Origin: Clostridia bacterium
GTDB taxonomy: Bacteria > Bacillota_A > Clostridia > Christensenellales > Aristaeellaceae
Assembly (NCBI GenBank): GCA_017517815.1
Contig: JAFWYA010000084.1
Coordinates: forward strand, 1-22,104
DNA: 22,104 bases
Reading direction: 5' to 3'
The notes beneath the pieces were generated by a model. It saw nothing but the letters and a program-made list of their open reading frames with translations, was not told the origin of the DNA and did no database searches. The position numbers and the translations under genes are program-made. Below, piece by piece: positions 7,538-15,086 of the stretch. Each line of letters begins with the position of its first letter. Within the stretch, counting starts at the first letter, position 1.

Positions 7538-9325
7538 TTAATCCTGCATAAGGGCTGCAGTTGGGATGAACAGACGGCAGGGTTGGCCTTTCAGCGTGGT
7601 TTCAACATAGGCCCATTCAGTGCCCATGAAAGCCAGCATAGTAACCTCCGTGCCAGCTTTCAGAGTTACAAGGGTCGTCTGGCTGCGCAATGGGTCATCG
7701 GTGGCGTCAGCATTTTTACTTAGCTTGATCGGAATGGAGCAGAACTTGATCTGCGGGATGACAGCGTTTTTACCCACCGTCATGTCGTCAATATAGCCAA
7801 TTCTGCCTCGCGAGCCGTTGCCAATAGCATAGCTCACCAGTACCCAATTGCCATCCATACCATAGATAGCTACGGTTTCATCGGTGGTCACCTGCGCGCC
7901 GTTTGCGCTCCATGCCTTTTCGCTGGGAGCGCCGTATACCTTCAGGGTGCGCGCTTTTTCAAAAGCAGCGTCAGGCAGCGGTGCCAGCACGGGTGCTTCC
8001 TTCAGCGCAATCTCATAGGGTGAAGGCGAGGGCGTGGGTGTGGGGGAAGGAGTGGGCGTGGGAGAAGGCGTAGGCGTAGGCGAAGGAGTGGGCGTGGGAG
8101 AAGGCGTGGGCGTGGGGGAAGGAGTGGGCGTAGGAGCGGGCGTGGGACTGGGCGTGACAAACTCTTCCGGCGCAACACGTTCACCCTGACGGTTGAGCAC
8201 ATAACCGCTCAGGTCGCCGTCGTCATTCAGGGTAAAGGCACTGTCGCTGCCAATATCGAGCACACCGGAGAGAACGTCACTGGACAGCACACCGTCTTCA
8301 ACGGTATAGCCGCTTACCTGAATGGTCAGCAGTTTACCGTCAGCCGTAAACTGGTAGTACACATCGCCTTCGCCGCCCAGCGGTTTCCAAAGGCCATGAG
8401 TGAGTACGTCCACCATAATAGAGTCGCTGGCAGCCAAAGGCATGGGCGAAGGCGTAACCACAGGCGCCAGAGAAAAATCAGGACTGAGCGTTTCCTCTGG
8501 GAAAGGAGTCACGGTAACGCGGGGTACAAGTGTGGGCTGCGGAGCAGGTGTTGTGGCAACATAAACAGCAGTTGGGCCGTCATCCACGTCCAGCACAGTA
8601 CCGGGTACAGCCGTAGCCTGTGAGCTGCCGCTGAGCAGGTGCGACCATGTCAGGGGCAGTTCATTCCATGGAATGTCAACCACCGCTGCCTGTGCGCCAA
8701 GGGTATTTTCAGCGTAGAGCGTGCGAAGCGCTTTTTGGGTGATGTAATACGAATTGGGCAAAGGCAGCAGGCCGCTGTTGGTGATTGTGTCCAGCAGAAT
8801 GCCATTTTCAGACGCTTTGGCGAAAACAGCGTTGCAAATGGCCTCGTCCACAACAGCAGCAGGCTCCTGGAAAAGATCGGCCACAGCCAGCTCACGCTGA
8901 CCGTTGAGATCGACAATGCTGTAATGGAAAGAAATCTGCGAGGTTTCAGCACCGGCTGCCTGCGTACGCGCAGAAGCTTCTACAGAGAGAATACCGTCAA
9001 AATCGAGCGAGATGCAGTAACCGCCGCGAACAGCGTCCAGCTTGCCATTGGCATAGGCTGCGTCATCAGCCAGCTGTGTATCGTGGGTAAGCGCAAGAAT
9101 TGGGTCGGTGACAGTCTGTTTCAGAAATGCCTCGACAGACGGATCATTACAGGAAAAGGTGGGATAATCCACGGCGATGTTTTGTGTGGCAGTGGTCGTT
9201 TCGATATGATTGCGCAAAATGGTCACACTGCCGTGGCGGCCTTCTTCGGTCACAGACGGCTCTGTAGCCATGGCAGGGCAGACGGCCAGCAGCAGAGCCA
9301 GCGTCAGGGCCAGAAATCTTTTCAT
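7538..9325 (-). CDS. Secreted protein: DUF3298-like region, Pro/Thr linker and SH3-like modules
   Basis: This 595-residue protein has a classical signal peptide ([20 protein letters not shown], likely cut after residue 20). The Cys at 16 is preceded by Val, so a lipobox is unlikely. The region to about 210 resembles DUF3298/PdaC-type extracellular domains ([37 protein letters not shown]). A lipocalin-like strand-rich segment ([20 protein letters not shown]) lies before a Pro/Thr/Ser linker at 391-436. After the linker come two apparent SH3-like modules ([32 protein letters not shown]), often cell-wall-binding. It lies 15 bp after the membrane protein gene and 18 bp before the AAA+ gene; GGAGG 8 nt upstream sets the start. 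The overall function is not recognised; domain calls are by eye. Confidence 0.75.
   Translation of the reverse strand: MKRFLALTLALLLAVCPAMATEPSVTEEGRHGSVTILRNHIETTTATQNIAVDYPTFSCNDPSVEAFLKQTVTDPILALTHDTQLADDAAYANGKLDAVRGGYCISLDFDGILSVEASARTQAAGAETSQISFHYSIVDLNGQRELAVADLFQEPAAVVDEAICNAVFAKASENGILLDTITNSGLLPLPNSYYITQKALRTLYAENTLGAQAAVVDIPWNELPLTWSHLLSGSSQATAVPGTVLDVDDGPTAVYVATTPAPQPTLVPRVTVTPFPEETLSPDFSLAPVVTPSPMPLAASDSIMVDVLTHGLWKPLGGEGDVYYQFTADGKLLTIQVSGYTVEDGVLSSDVLSGVLDIGSDSAFTLNDDGDLSGYVLNRQGERVAPEEFVTPSPTPAPTPTPSPTPTPSPTPTPSPTPTPSPTPTPSPTPTPSPSPYEIALKEAPVLAPLPDAAFEKARTLKVYGAPSEKAWSANGAQVTTDETVAIYGMDGNWVLVSYAIGNGSRGRIGYIDDMTVGKNAVIPQIKFCSIPIKLSKNADATDDPLRSQTTLVTLKAGTEVTMLAFMGTEWAYVETTLKGQPCRLFIPTAALMQD
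8018..8155 (-). repeat. Pro/Thr/Ser hexapeptide-coding tandem repeat (18-bp units)
   Basis: Six consecutive copies of the hexapeptide PTPTPS, each an 18-bp unit, are flanked by degenerate copies (SPTPAP at the N-side, SPSP at the C-side). Ser codons vary between units (TCC, TCT, TCG) while protein sequence is constant, implying selection on the peptide. It encodes an extended linker, residues 391-436, between the N-terminal domains and the SH3-like end. Confidence 0.9.
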
Positions 9326-9340
9326 CTCAGGTACCTCCGA

Positions 9341-10966
9341 TCAAAACTCGCCATCAAGACGGACGGGATAGGAAGACAGGGTGGACAGCGCCACGTATTC
9401 TCGCTGTCCATTTTTTTCAAGAACAAAAGAATGCGAAAGCGGCTGCGGATAGCTGATGCCGCTGGCGGCGCAAATGGTGAGGCTTCCATCAGGACCGTCC
9501 AGCGTTTTCTTTTCCCAGACGATATCGCTGTCTACCGGGCGGATCGAATCATAGGCAAAATCGTAGTGCTGTTCGCCGCGCACAAACAGGCCATATTTTC
9601 CGGTTTGACTGTCACAAACCACCATGGCGTCACAATCGGGATAAATGCTGACTTCGGATGAATGCGCAATGGGAGCAGAAGTGTCGGGCAGATGATACAC
9701 AGAACCATCAGCCATATAGGCCATGGAACAGGCAGAACCAACAACATCCGTCATGTCATCACAGGCAAGCCAGCGGCTGACCGTGCCGTCAACACTGAGC
9801 ACATACAGCAGATAACGCTGGTCGGTCGCACCAGTGTCGACGTAAGCAAGTGTGTGGTCGCCGGTAAAGGGAAAGCTGCGAGCAAACCAAAGCGGATTGA
9901 TAAGCTCGCCGCTGAGATTGACATAGTTGGAACTGCCGTCAGCCTCGCTTTCAACAATGGCCCAGCCCCGGTAGAGGGGGTGCAGGAACACCTTTTCACC
10001 AAGCTGTGCTTCAATGTTGGCGGTACGTATTCTTGCTGCGCCCTTGGCAGTGATCAGATAAGGAGACTGAGCAACATAAAAGCCGCCATCCTGAGGGAGC
10101 AGATCCTGCGGGCCAAGCCCCTCAAAATAGTTTAGAAGCCGGCCTTCGGCAGAGGTGAACACATAGAAATCATAAGTGCCGTCCGCACGCTGATTGCGGG
10201 TAACGATGTTGGCATCGGTCACGGCGAAGGTTTCCATTTCCAGCGTTCCGCTCAGATGACTGATGGCCGAACGGGCACCGTCGGCGACTTCGGTCTTTTG
10301 AGCAGCATCGTAAGCTTTGACGGGTTCAGGCGTGACAACTGCCTGAAAGGGTTCTTCAGTAGGTTCGATGAGCAGCTCCTCCAACCCGGTCATTTCCATC
10401 AATGGTTCGCGAAAAAACCATGCCGCACCGCAAAGCACAGCCAAAACCAGCAAAGCAATGAGCAGGTTGCGCAGAGTATGCCGCTGCTTTCGGGGTGTGC
10501 GGTTTTCCTCCTGTACCTGATAGCCAAGTTCACTTTCTGAGATCAGTTCCTCGGCAGCATCATCCCAGCTGACGCTGCGCGTATGGTAAACATTGCTGGC
10601 AGCAGCATCTTCCACTTCTTCGTCTGCCCAGTTGTCATCCAGATACTGATCCATCTTGGGCGGCGGAGCAAAAGCAGGCTCGGCATCCACTTCCTGACCG
10701 GCAGCCTCACGGCTGTAATAAGCCGAGAAATCAGTCTCGTTGGGCGTATAGCCAGCCCACTCGGAAGTTTCGTTCTCTTCGTTTGGAGTATAGCCCTTCC
10801 AGTCGTCGACCGGTTCTTCATTGGACGTATAACCGGCAAAGTCATCCGTCTGCCCGGAAACAGCTGGCTGCTCCTCGGCGGGATCAAACTCACGCATGGA
10901 ATAAATGTGCTGCGCACGTTCTGCGCGGCGCGAACGCCCTCTGTGGGCGGAGTGATTCTCAGACAT
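9341..10966 (-). CDS. Bitopic membrane protein with repetitive acidic cytosolic tail and WG-repeat-like outer domain
   Basis: This 541-residue protein has no signal peptide. Residues 1-160 are hydrophilic and acidic, with a basic start (HRGRSRRAERAQH) and repeated (W/F)xGYTxNE motifs at 43-87. A single membrane helix follows at about 166-185 (LLIALLVLAVLCGAAWFF) after the basic RTPRKQRH, which gives an N-in, C-out orientation. The outer 350 residues are strand-rich with short repeating units such as YVFTSAEGRLL, YVNLSGELI, YLLYVLSVDG and SQTGKYGLFVRGEQHYDFAYDSI, reminiscent of WG or propeller repeats. It is the first gene of an operon with the secreted SH3-like protein and the AAA+ ATPase. 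The start follows GAGGTG. I do not recognise a characterised homologue; a sensor or scaffold spanning the membrane is a guess. Confidence 0.8.
   Translation of the reverse strand: MSENHSAHRGRSRRAERAQHIYSMREFDPAEEQPAVSGQTDDFAGYTSNEEPVDDWKGYTPNEENETSEWAGYTPNETDFSAYYSREAAGQEVDAEPAFAPPPKMDQYLDDNWADEEVEDAAASNVYHTRSVSWDDAAEELISESELGYQVQEENRTPRKQRHTLRNLLIALLVLAVLCGAAWFFREPLMEMTGLEELLIEPTEEPFQAVVTPEPVKAYDAAQKTEVADGARSAISHLSGTLEMETFAVTDANIVTRNQRADGTYDFYVFTSAEGRLLNYFEGLGPQDLLPQDGGFYVAQSPYLITAKGAARIRTANIEAQLGEKVFLHPLYRGWAIVESEADGSSNYVNLSGELINPLWFARSFPFTGDHTLAYVDTGATDQRYLLYVLSVDGTVSRWLACDDMTDVVGSACSMAYMADGSVYHLPDTSAPIAHSSEVSIYPDCDAMVVCDSQTGKYGLFVRGEQHYDFAYDSIRPVDSDIVWEKKTLDGPDGSLTICAASGISYPQPLSHSFVLEKNGQREYVALSTLSSYPVRLDGEF
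10706..10840 (-). repeat. Degenerate (W/F)xGYTPNE repeats in the membrane protein tail
   Basis: Three clear copies, FAGYTSNE (residues 43-50), WKGYTPNE (56-63) and WAGYTPNE (70-77), and a decayed fourth, FSAYYSRE (80-87), are spaced 10-14 residues apart with acidic linkers. They lie in the predicted cytosolic tail and look like short linear binding motifs. Confidence 0.85.
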
Positions 10967-11004
10967 TCTGACACCTCAAAACAGTGAAAAATTCTGCAAC
11001 TTAA

Positions 11005-11033
11005 AAGATAACACGAAAAGCCTTATGCGTCAA
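11005..11033 (-). promoter_or_regulatory. Sigma-A-type promoter of the membrane protein-SH3-AAA+ operon
   Basis: On the minus strand TTGACG (11028-11033) and TATCTT (11005-11010) are separated by 17 bp. Transcription would start near 10998, about 30 nt before the start codon at 10966. No other strong promoter is seen in the two short gaps downstream, supporting one three-gene transcript. Confidence 0.82.
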
Positions 11034-11041
11034 GAAAACAG

Positions 11042-11070
11042 AAAAAGGGACCGGTTTTTCCGGCCCCTTT
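11042..11070 (-). terminator. Intrinsic terminator after the SDR epimerase gene
   Basis: Read on the minus strand, AAAGGGGCCGG pairs with CCGGTCCCTTT (11 pairs, one G-U) around an AAAAA loop and runs into TTTTT. It lies 20 bp after the stop at 11090 and just upstream of the next promoter, insulating the two minus-strand operons. Confidence 0.9.
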
Positions 11071-11089
11071 GCAGCGTGATATTGTGCGG

Positions 11090-12112
11090 TTAACCCATGT
11101 AGATAGGCATGCCAGCAATCATGCTTTCGTACTTTTCAATGACCTCATCGCACCAGGCGTCAAAACGGGGATCAGGCGTCTGGCATTCTTCGTGAGAATA
11201 GATATAATCCAGCGCCTCACGCACTCCCTGATCAAAACGGATCGAGGCGTTGAACTGGGGAACAGCGCGCTTGATCTTGGTGTTGTCAAACAGCACGGTG
11301 TTGCTCTTGTCGCCGGTCAGGGCGCCGACCCATTCGGGGCTGAGCATACCAAGCGTTTCACTGGCAATGTGAACCATTTTGACCTCTTTGCCCAGCACAC
11401 GGCCGATGGTTTCATAGATCTGGTTCCAGGTCAGACTTTCATCGCTCGTGATATGGAAAATTTCACCCATCGCATGCGCATTGCCCATCAGGCCTTCAAA
11501 AGCAACGGCAAAGTCGCGGCTGTGCGTAACGGTCCAAAGGGTTGCGCCGTCACCGGGAACAATGATCTTTTTACCCTGACGAATGCGCTCCAGCACCTGA
11601 TAGCTGCCGTAAGTGCCATGCAGGGCAACGGGAACGCTGCGCTCGCAGTAGGTGTGGCTGGGACGAACAATGGTTACGGGGAAAAGATGATCGTGATAAG
11701 CCTTCATCAGTACATCTTCGCAGGCAATCTTGTTACGGCTGTACTCCCAGTAGGGATTATGAAGCGGCGTGCCTTCGGTGATCCACGGCGAGGAAAGCGG
11801 CTTCTGATAGGCGGAAGCGGAGCTGATAAAGAGGTACTGCTGCGTTTTGCCGGTAAACAGGCGGATATCGCGCTCCACATGCTCCGGAGTGAAGGCGATG
11901 AAGTCAGCCACAACGTCGAAGGTTTCGTCGCCCAGAACGCTGGCGACCGCCTGCTCGTCATGGATATCTGCGCACAGCACGCGCGCGCCTTCCGGCACAC
12001 GGCTGGAGGCGTTTCCGCGGTTAAGCAGGGTAAGATCCCAGCCTTTCTGAACGCAGAGCTTTGAAATTTCGGTACTGATGGTACCGGTGCCGCCGATAAA
12101 CAATGCTTTCAT
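11090..12112 (-). CDS. NAD-dependent epimerase/dehydratase (atypical extended SDR)
   Basis: This 340-residue protein has an N-terminal Rossmann fold with GGTGTIS (residues 7-13), where the third Gly of the usual GxxGxxG is Ser, as in several atypical SDRs of the CSP41-like group. The acceptor Arg in LLNRGN suggests possible NADP preference. The conserved Asp of CADIHD, the FISSASAY segment and the catalytic YSRNK (YxxxK) are present, so it should be an active oxidoreductase or sugar epimerase; the substrate is unknown. ATG at 12112 is chosen because AAAGGAGA lies just upstream; the frame extends 16 codons further into the pepT end but without a site. It is 16 bp after pepT and ends at a strong terminator, so it is the last gene of its operon. 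Confidence 0.88.
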   Translation of the reverse strand: MKALFIGGTGTISTEISKLCVQKGWDLTLLNRGNASSRVPEGARVLCADIHDEQAVASVLGDETFDVVADFIAFTPEHVERDIRLFTGKTQQYLFISSASAYQKPLSSPWITEGTPLHNPYWEYSRNKIACEDVLMKAYHDHLFPVTIVRPSHTYCERSVPVALHGTYGSYQVLERIRQGKKIIVPGDGATLWTVTHSRDFAVAFEGLMGNAHAMGEIFHITSDESLTWNQIYETIGRVLGKEVKMVHIASETLGMLSPEWVGALTGDKSNTVLFDNTKIKRAVPQFNASIRFDQGVREALDYIYSHEECQTPDPRFDAWCDEVIEKYESMIAGMPIYMG

Positions 12113-12128
12113 GATGGTTCTCCTTTCA

Positions 12129-13346
12129 TCAGTTGCGGGGACCGCAGATGAGTTCTGCAAGCATAGTCACGCAGGCATCCATGTCTTCTGCGGCAATGTG
12201 TTCAAACGGGCCGTGGTAGGCGTATCCACCGGTGCACAGATTGGGGCAGGGAAGGCCTCTGTAGCTGAGCTGAGCGCCGTCGGTGCCGCCGCGTGCAGCA
12301 ATGTCGCGAGGCTCCATTCCGGCAATCAGCATGGCCTTGCGGGCATTTTCAATCAGGAAGAAGCAGGGTTCGATCATTTCGCGCATGTTTCGGTACTGCT
12401 CGCGCAGGGTCAGTTTGACAGTACCTTCGCCCCAACGATGATTGAGAATCTTTTCGATGTGCTTAAGCTGCTGCTTGCGGCCTTCAAAGCGTTCAGCGCT
12501 GTGGTCGCGCACGATGTAGACCAGCTTGGCCTTCATGGCGTCACCCTGCATGTCGCACAGGTGGAAGAAACCCTCGAAACCTTCGGTATCACGCGGGGTT
12601 TCACAGGAGGGCAGCATGCTGTTGAATTCCATGGCAACCAGGCAGGGGTTGATGAGCATGTCCTTGGAGGTGCCGGGATGCACGCTTACGCCGGTCACAT
12701 CCACCACAGCCTCGCAGGCGTTAAAGTTTTCATAGGAAAGGCTGCCCACTGCGCCGCCGTCGACGGTGTAGGCATACTTTGCGCCAAATCCTTCTACGTC
12801 AAAATGGAGAACGCCCAGACCGATCTCCTCATCCGGGGTAAAGGCTACGGCGATTTTGCCGTGTGCTCGGCCGCTTTGGATGATCTGCTCGCAGGCAGTG
12901 AGAATTTCGGCCACGCCGGCCTTGTCGTCAGCACCCAGAAGGGTAGTACCGTCCGTGGTGATGAGCGTTTTCCCCACAAGCTTTTTCAGCCCCGGGAACT
13001 GCGCGGGGGAAAGCACGTCGCCTGTGCCCTTGAGCACCACGTCGCCGCCGTCATAGTCAGGAATGATCTGGGGCTTGACGTCAATGCCGTTAAACGCAGG
13101 GGCCGTGTCCATGTGCGCGATCAGGCCAAGACAGGGCAGTTCCTCCATGCCAGGCGTCGCGGGCAGATCGCCGTAGACAAAGCAGTCGTCGGTCAGGCGC
13201 ACGTTGGAAAAGCCGATCTGGCGCATTTCATCGGCCAGCACACGGGCCAGATCAAACTGACACTCGCTGGAGGGCGTAACACCAGAAGTTTCGCAGGCAG
13301 GCGTGGAGATGGCTACATAGCGCAGCAGACGTTCGTAGGCTCTCAT
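12129..13346 (-). CDS. pepT: Peptidase T (tripeptide aminopeptidase)
   Basis: This 405-residue M20-family metallopeptidase releases N-terminal residues from tripeptides in the cytosol; E. coli PepT is 408 residues. The dinuclear zinc ligands are all visible: His of AHMDTAP, bridging Asp of GADDKAG, the Glu pair of TPDEEIG, Asp of TVDGG and the late His of YHGPFEH. The MIEPCFFLIENARKAMLIAGM and RGGTDGAQLSYRGLPCPN blocks are PepT-typical. The ATG at 13346 is preferred because AGAAAGGA lies about 9 nt upstream; an earlier in-frame ATG at 13355 overlaps that site. It sits between an EamA transporter and an SDR gene with gaps of about 20 bp, so the three are probably cotranscribed. Confidence 0.95.
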   Translation of the reverse strand: MRAYERLLRYVAISTPACETSGVTPSSECQFDLARVLADEMRQIGFSNVRLTDDCFVYGDLPATPGMEELPCLGLIAHMDTAPAFNGIDVKPQIIPDYDGGDVVLKGTGDVLSPAQFPGLKKLVGKTLITTDGTTLLGADDKAGVAEILTACEQIIQSGRAHGKIAVAFTPDEEIGLGVLHFDVEGFGAKYAYTVDGGAVGSLSYENFNACEAVVDVTGVSVHPGTSKDMLINPCLVAMEFNSMLPSCETPRDTEGFEGFFHLCDMQGDAMKAKLVYIVRDHSAERFEGRKQQLKHIEKILNHRWGEGTVKLTLREQYRNMREMIEPCFFLIENARKAMLIAGMEPRDIAARGGTDGAQLSYRGLPCPNLCTGGYAYHGPFEHIAAEDMDACVTMLAELICGPRN

Positions 13347-13367
13347 GGGGATCATCCTTTCTGTATA

Positions 13368-14237
13368 TCAGCGTTTTGAATGTTTAACAGGAAACAGCTC
13401 GCTCACGAGCATTGCGCCAAGTACCAGCACGGCGCCAACTGCGCCAAGCATCGTCATGGGCTCACCAAGCACAAATACGCTCAGCAGCAGAGCAACCACA
13501 GGGTCCAGATAGCTGAACAGGGCAATGGTTTGAGCGTTCAGCTTTTGCAGCGAGGCAAAATACATGGCATAGGCGATGCCTGTGTGAATGATGGCCACAA
13601 CCAGCAGCATGGCAAGGCCGGTCGGATGAAGCGAAAGTGAAGTAAGGTTTTCGGTCAGCAGCACATAGGGCAGTAGCACAATTGCAGCAGCTCCCAGCTG
13701 GGCAATCGTGGTGTCAAAGCTGGAAATACCAGTGAGGCATTTGTTGAGCAGCACGACTGTAGCATACAGAACAGCTGCGCCCAGACCAAGCGCAACGCCC
13801 GCCGGGCTGAAGGATGCGCTGCCTTCCAGCACGCCGGAAACCAGAATCATGCCCAGCAGGGCAATGGAAGCGCACACGGCTTTGAAGGGCGTCAACTTTT
13901 CCTTCAGTACGATGGGGGAAGCGATCACCACAAAGATCGCGCTGAAATAGTAGCACAGCGTGGCTACGGCAACGGTCGTGTAGCGATAGGCTTCAAACAG
14001 AAGGATCCAGTTAAAGCCCATGGCAGTACCGGTCAAAGCCAGTGTTTTGATATTGCGGCGAATGGCCTGAAAATCAGGTTTTTGCTTTTTGAGCAACAGC
14101 AGGCCCAGCAGAAACAAAGTACCGATCAAAGCACGTACCAGCGCAATCATGCTTGAAGGCAGAGAAATCATGCGCACAAACAGACCGATAGTACCAAAGA
14201 TAAACATCGACAGGAACAGTTGCAGTTTGGCGTTCAT
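13368..14237 (-). CDS. EamA-family (DMT superfamily) transporter
   Basis: This 289-residue hydrophobic protein has the ten-helix, two-repeat layout of EamA/RhaT drug-metabolite transporters. The first repeat includes LVRALIGTLFLLGLLLL and FNWILLFEAYRYTTVAVATLCYY; the second includes TGIAYAMYFASLQKLNAQTIALFSYLDPVVALLLSVFVLGEP, which is the signature loop and helix pair before the C-terminus. It ends with a basic PVKHSKR tail, in keeping with a cytosolic C-terminus. Members export amino acids or metabolites; the substrate cannot be inferred. The ribosome binding site is weak (AAAAGAGA). An 84-bp gap with a stable inverted repeat separates it from the upstream ligase gene, so expression may differ from that operon section. 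Confidence 0.92.
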   Translation of the reverse strand: MNAKLQLFLSMFIFGTIGLFVRMISLPSSMIALVRALIGTLFLLGLLLLKKQKPDFQAIRRNIKTLALTGTAMGFNWILLFEAYRYTTVAVATLCYYFSAIFVVIASPIVLKEKLTPFKAVCASIALLGMILVSGVLEGSASFSPAGVALGLGAAVLYATVVLLNKCLTGISSFDTTIAQLGAAAIVLLPYVLLTENLTSLSLHPTGLAMLLVVAIIHTGIAYAMYFASLQKLNAQTIALFSYLDPVVALLLSVFVLGEPMTMLGAVGAVLVLGAMLVSELFPVKHSKR

Positions 14238-14270
14238 ACAATCGTCTCTTTTGCAATCAGTATTTGATGA

Positions 14271-14316
14271 CCAAAGCCGTCCGCCACATGGAAATCCATG
14301 CAGCAGACGGCTTTGG
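14271..14316 (-). repeat. Stable two-tier inverted repeat between the CofE-like and EamA genes
   Basis: Perfect 11-bp arms CCAAAGCCGTC (14271-14281) and GACGGCTTTGG (14306-14316) enclose a second perfect pair CATGG (14287-14291) / CCATG (14296-14300) with an AAAT loop. On the minus strand the hairpin directly follows the CofE-like stop, but no T-run follows, so it is not a canonical intrinsic terminator. RNA-end protection, attenuation or weak termination are possible. Confidence 0.8.
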
Positions 14317-14321
14317 CAGGC

Positions 14322-15068
14322 TTATTTGACAGGACGGATCAGGATCAGGGGCGTCAGCTCGTCGCCCTGGCCGCTGGGGTTGTCCGCCATGGCGTCCTGA
14401 ATTTGCTCGTCGGTGAGGGGGAAGTCCTTGTTTTTGCCCAGCTGGTCGCGCTGCAGGTCGTTGGCGTCCATCAGAACGACAGGGATGCCCGTTTCCTTGT
14501 ACAGCTGCTCGCACAGCTCATTGGGATTATCGGGGTTGATGAGCGCAAGCTCATGATACAGCTGGAAGCTGGAGCGGGTGTAGAAGCCGTCGATGCCGGC
14601 AACGCCGTGGCCGCATACGCGCCAGAACACGCCGTGCATGCCGAACAGCTTGGTCACAGCGCTCAGCGCAGCAGCCAGCAGCACGCGGGGCAGGCCGCAG
14701 ATGTCGATGATCATCTGCATCTTGTAGGGCTCATGCGCGCCGACGCCGGTGGTGTTGATACCGGCAAAGCGCCACAGCAGATTGGCCCAGAAGCCGGGCT
14801 TGACCTGCTCACGGGTCTTGACGGACTTGACGCACATGCACATGACCTTGGCGCCGAAGGACAGCATGTCGCCCTCCTGATACAGGGGACGCACATACTT
14901 TTCCACAAGCTCTTTCTGGCTTTCGCCTACCTGAACAAAGTGGGTCTGAATGGCATAGCGGTCGTATTTGCGGCCGTCCTTGCCTTCGATGGTACCGCGG
15001 TCAAAATAGACGACGCCGTTTTCCTCGCGGCGCTGCTCCTCCAGATTGCGGGAAGGAATGATGCCCAT
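14322..15068 (-). CDS. Coenzyme F420-0:L-glutamate ligase (CofE)-like protein
   Basis: This 248-residue protein resembles the CofE-type ligase family found in many clostridia that are not known to make F420. Visible signs are the early IQTHFVQVGES segment, a GDMLSFGAKVMCM core, a REQVKPGFWANLL stretch, MQMIIDICGLPRVLLAAALSAV, and a late block with VVLMDANDL and ALINPDNP. The end, DNPSGQGDELTPLILIR, matches the family's DNPAGNxDxxTPIVI(I/L)R pattern. In archaea CofE adds glutamate to F420-0 using GTP; here the true substrate is unknown. ATG 15068 is chosen because GGAGG lies 8 nt upstream; a TTG five codons earlier overlaps that site. The gene is 18 bp after a DEAD-box helicase gene and probably cotranscribed. 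The family is likely, the function open. Confidence 0.8.
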   Translation of the reverse strand: MGIIPSRNLEEQRREENGVVYFDRGTIEGKDGRKYDRYAIQTHFVQVGESQKELVEKYVRPLYQEGDMLSFGAKVMCMCVKSVKTREQVKPGFWANLLWRFAGINTTGVGAHEPYKMQMIIDICGLPRVLLAAALSAVTKLFGMHGVFWRVCGHGVAGIDGFYTRSSFQLYHELALINPDNPNELCEQLYKETGIPVVLMDANDLQRDQLGKNKDFPLTDEQIQDAMADNPSGQGDELTPLILIRPVK

Positions 15069-15086
15069 GGAATTCGCCTCCAAATG

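Noticed and set aside
8018..8155. CRISPR-like or direct-repeat array
   Set aside because: The 18-bp units are contiguous, without spacers, and simply encode PTPTPS in frame.
13347..13355. Earlier ATG for pepT at 13355
   Set aside because: It overlaps the AAAGGA ribosome binding site; the ATG at 13346 has normal spacing.
12078..13379. A 433-codon plus-strand open frame opposite pepT
   Set aside because: It is antisense to a complete zinc peptidase with all ligands; no start signal or domain supports it.
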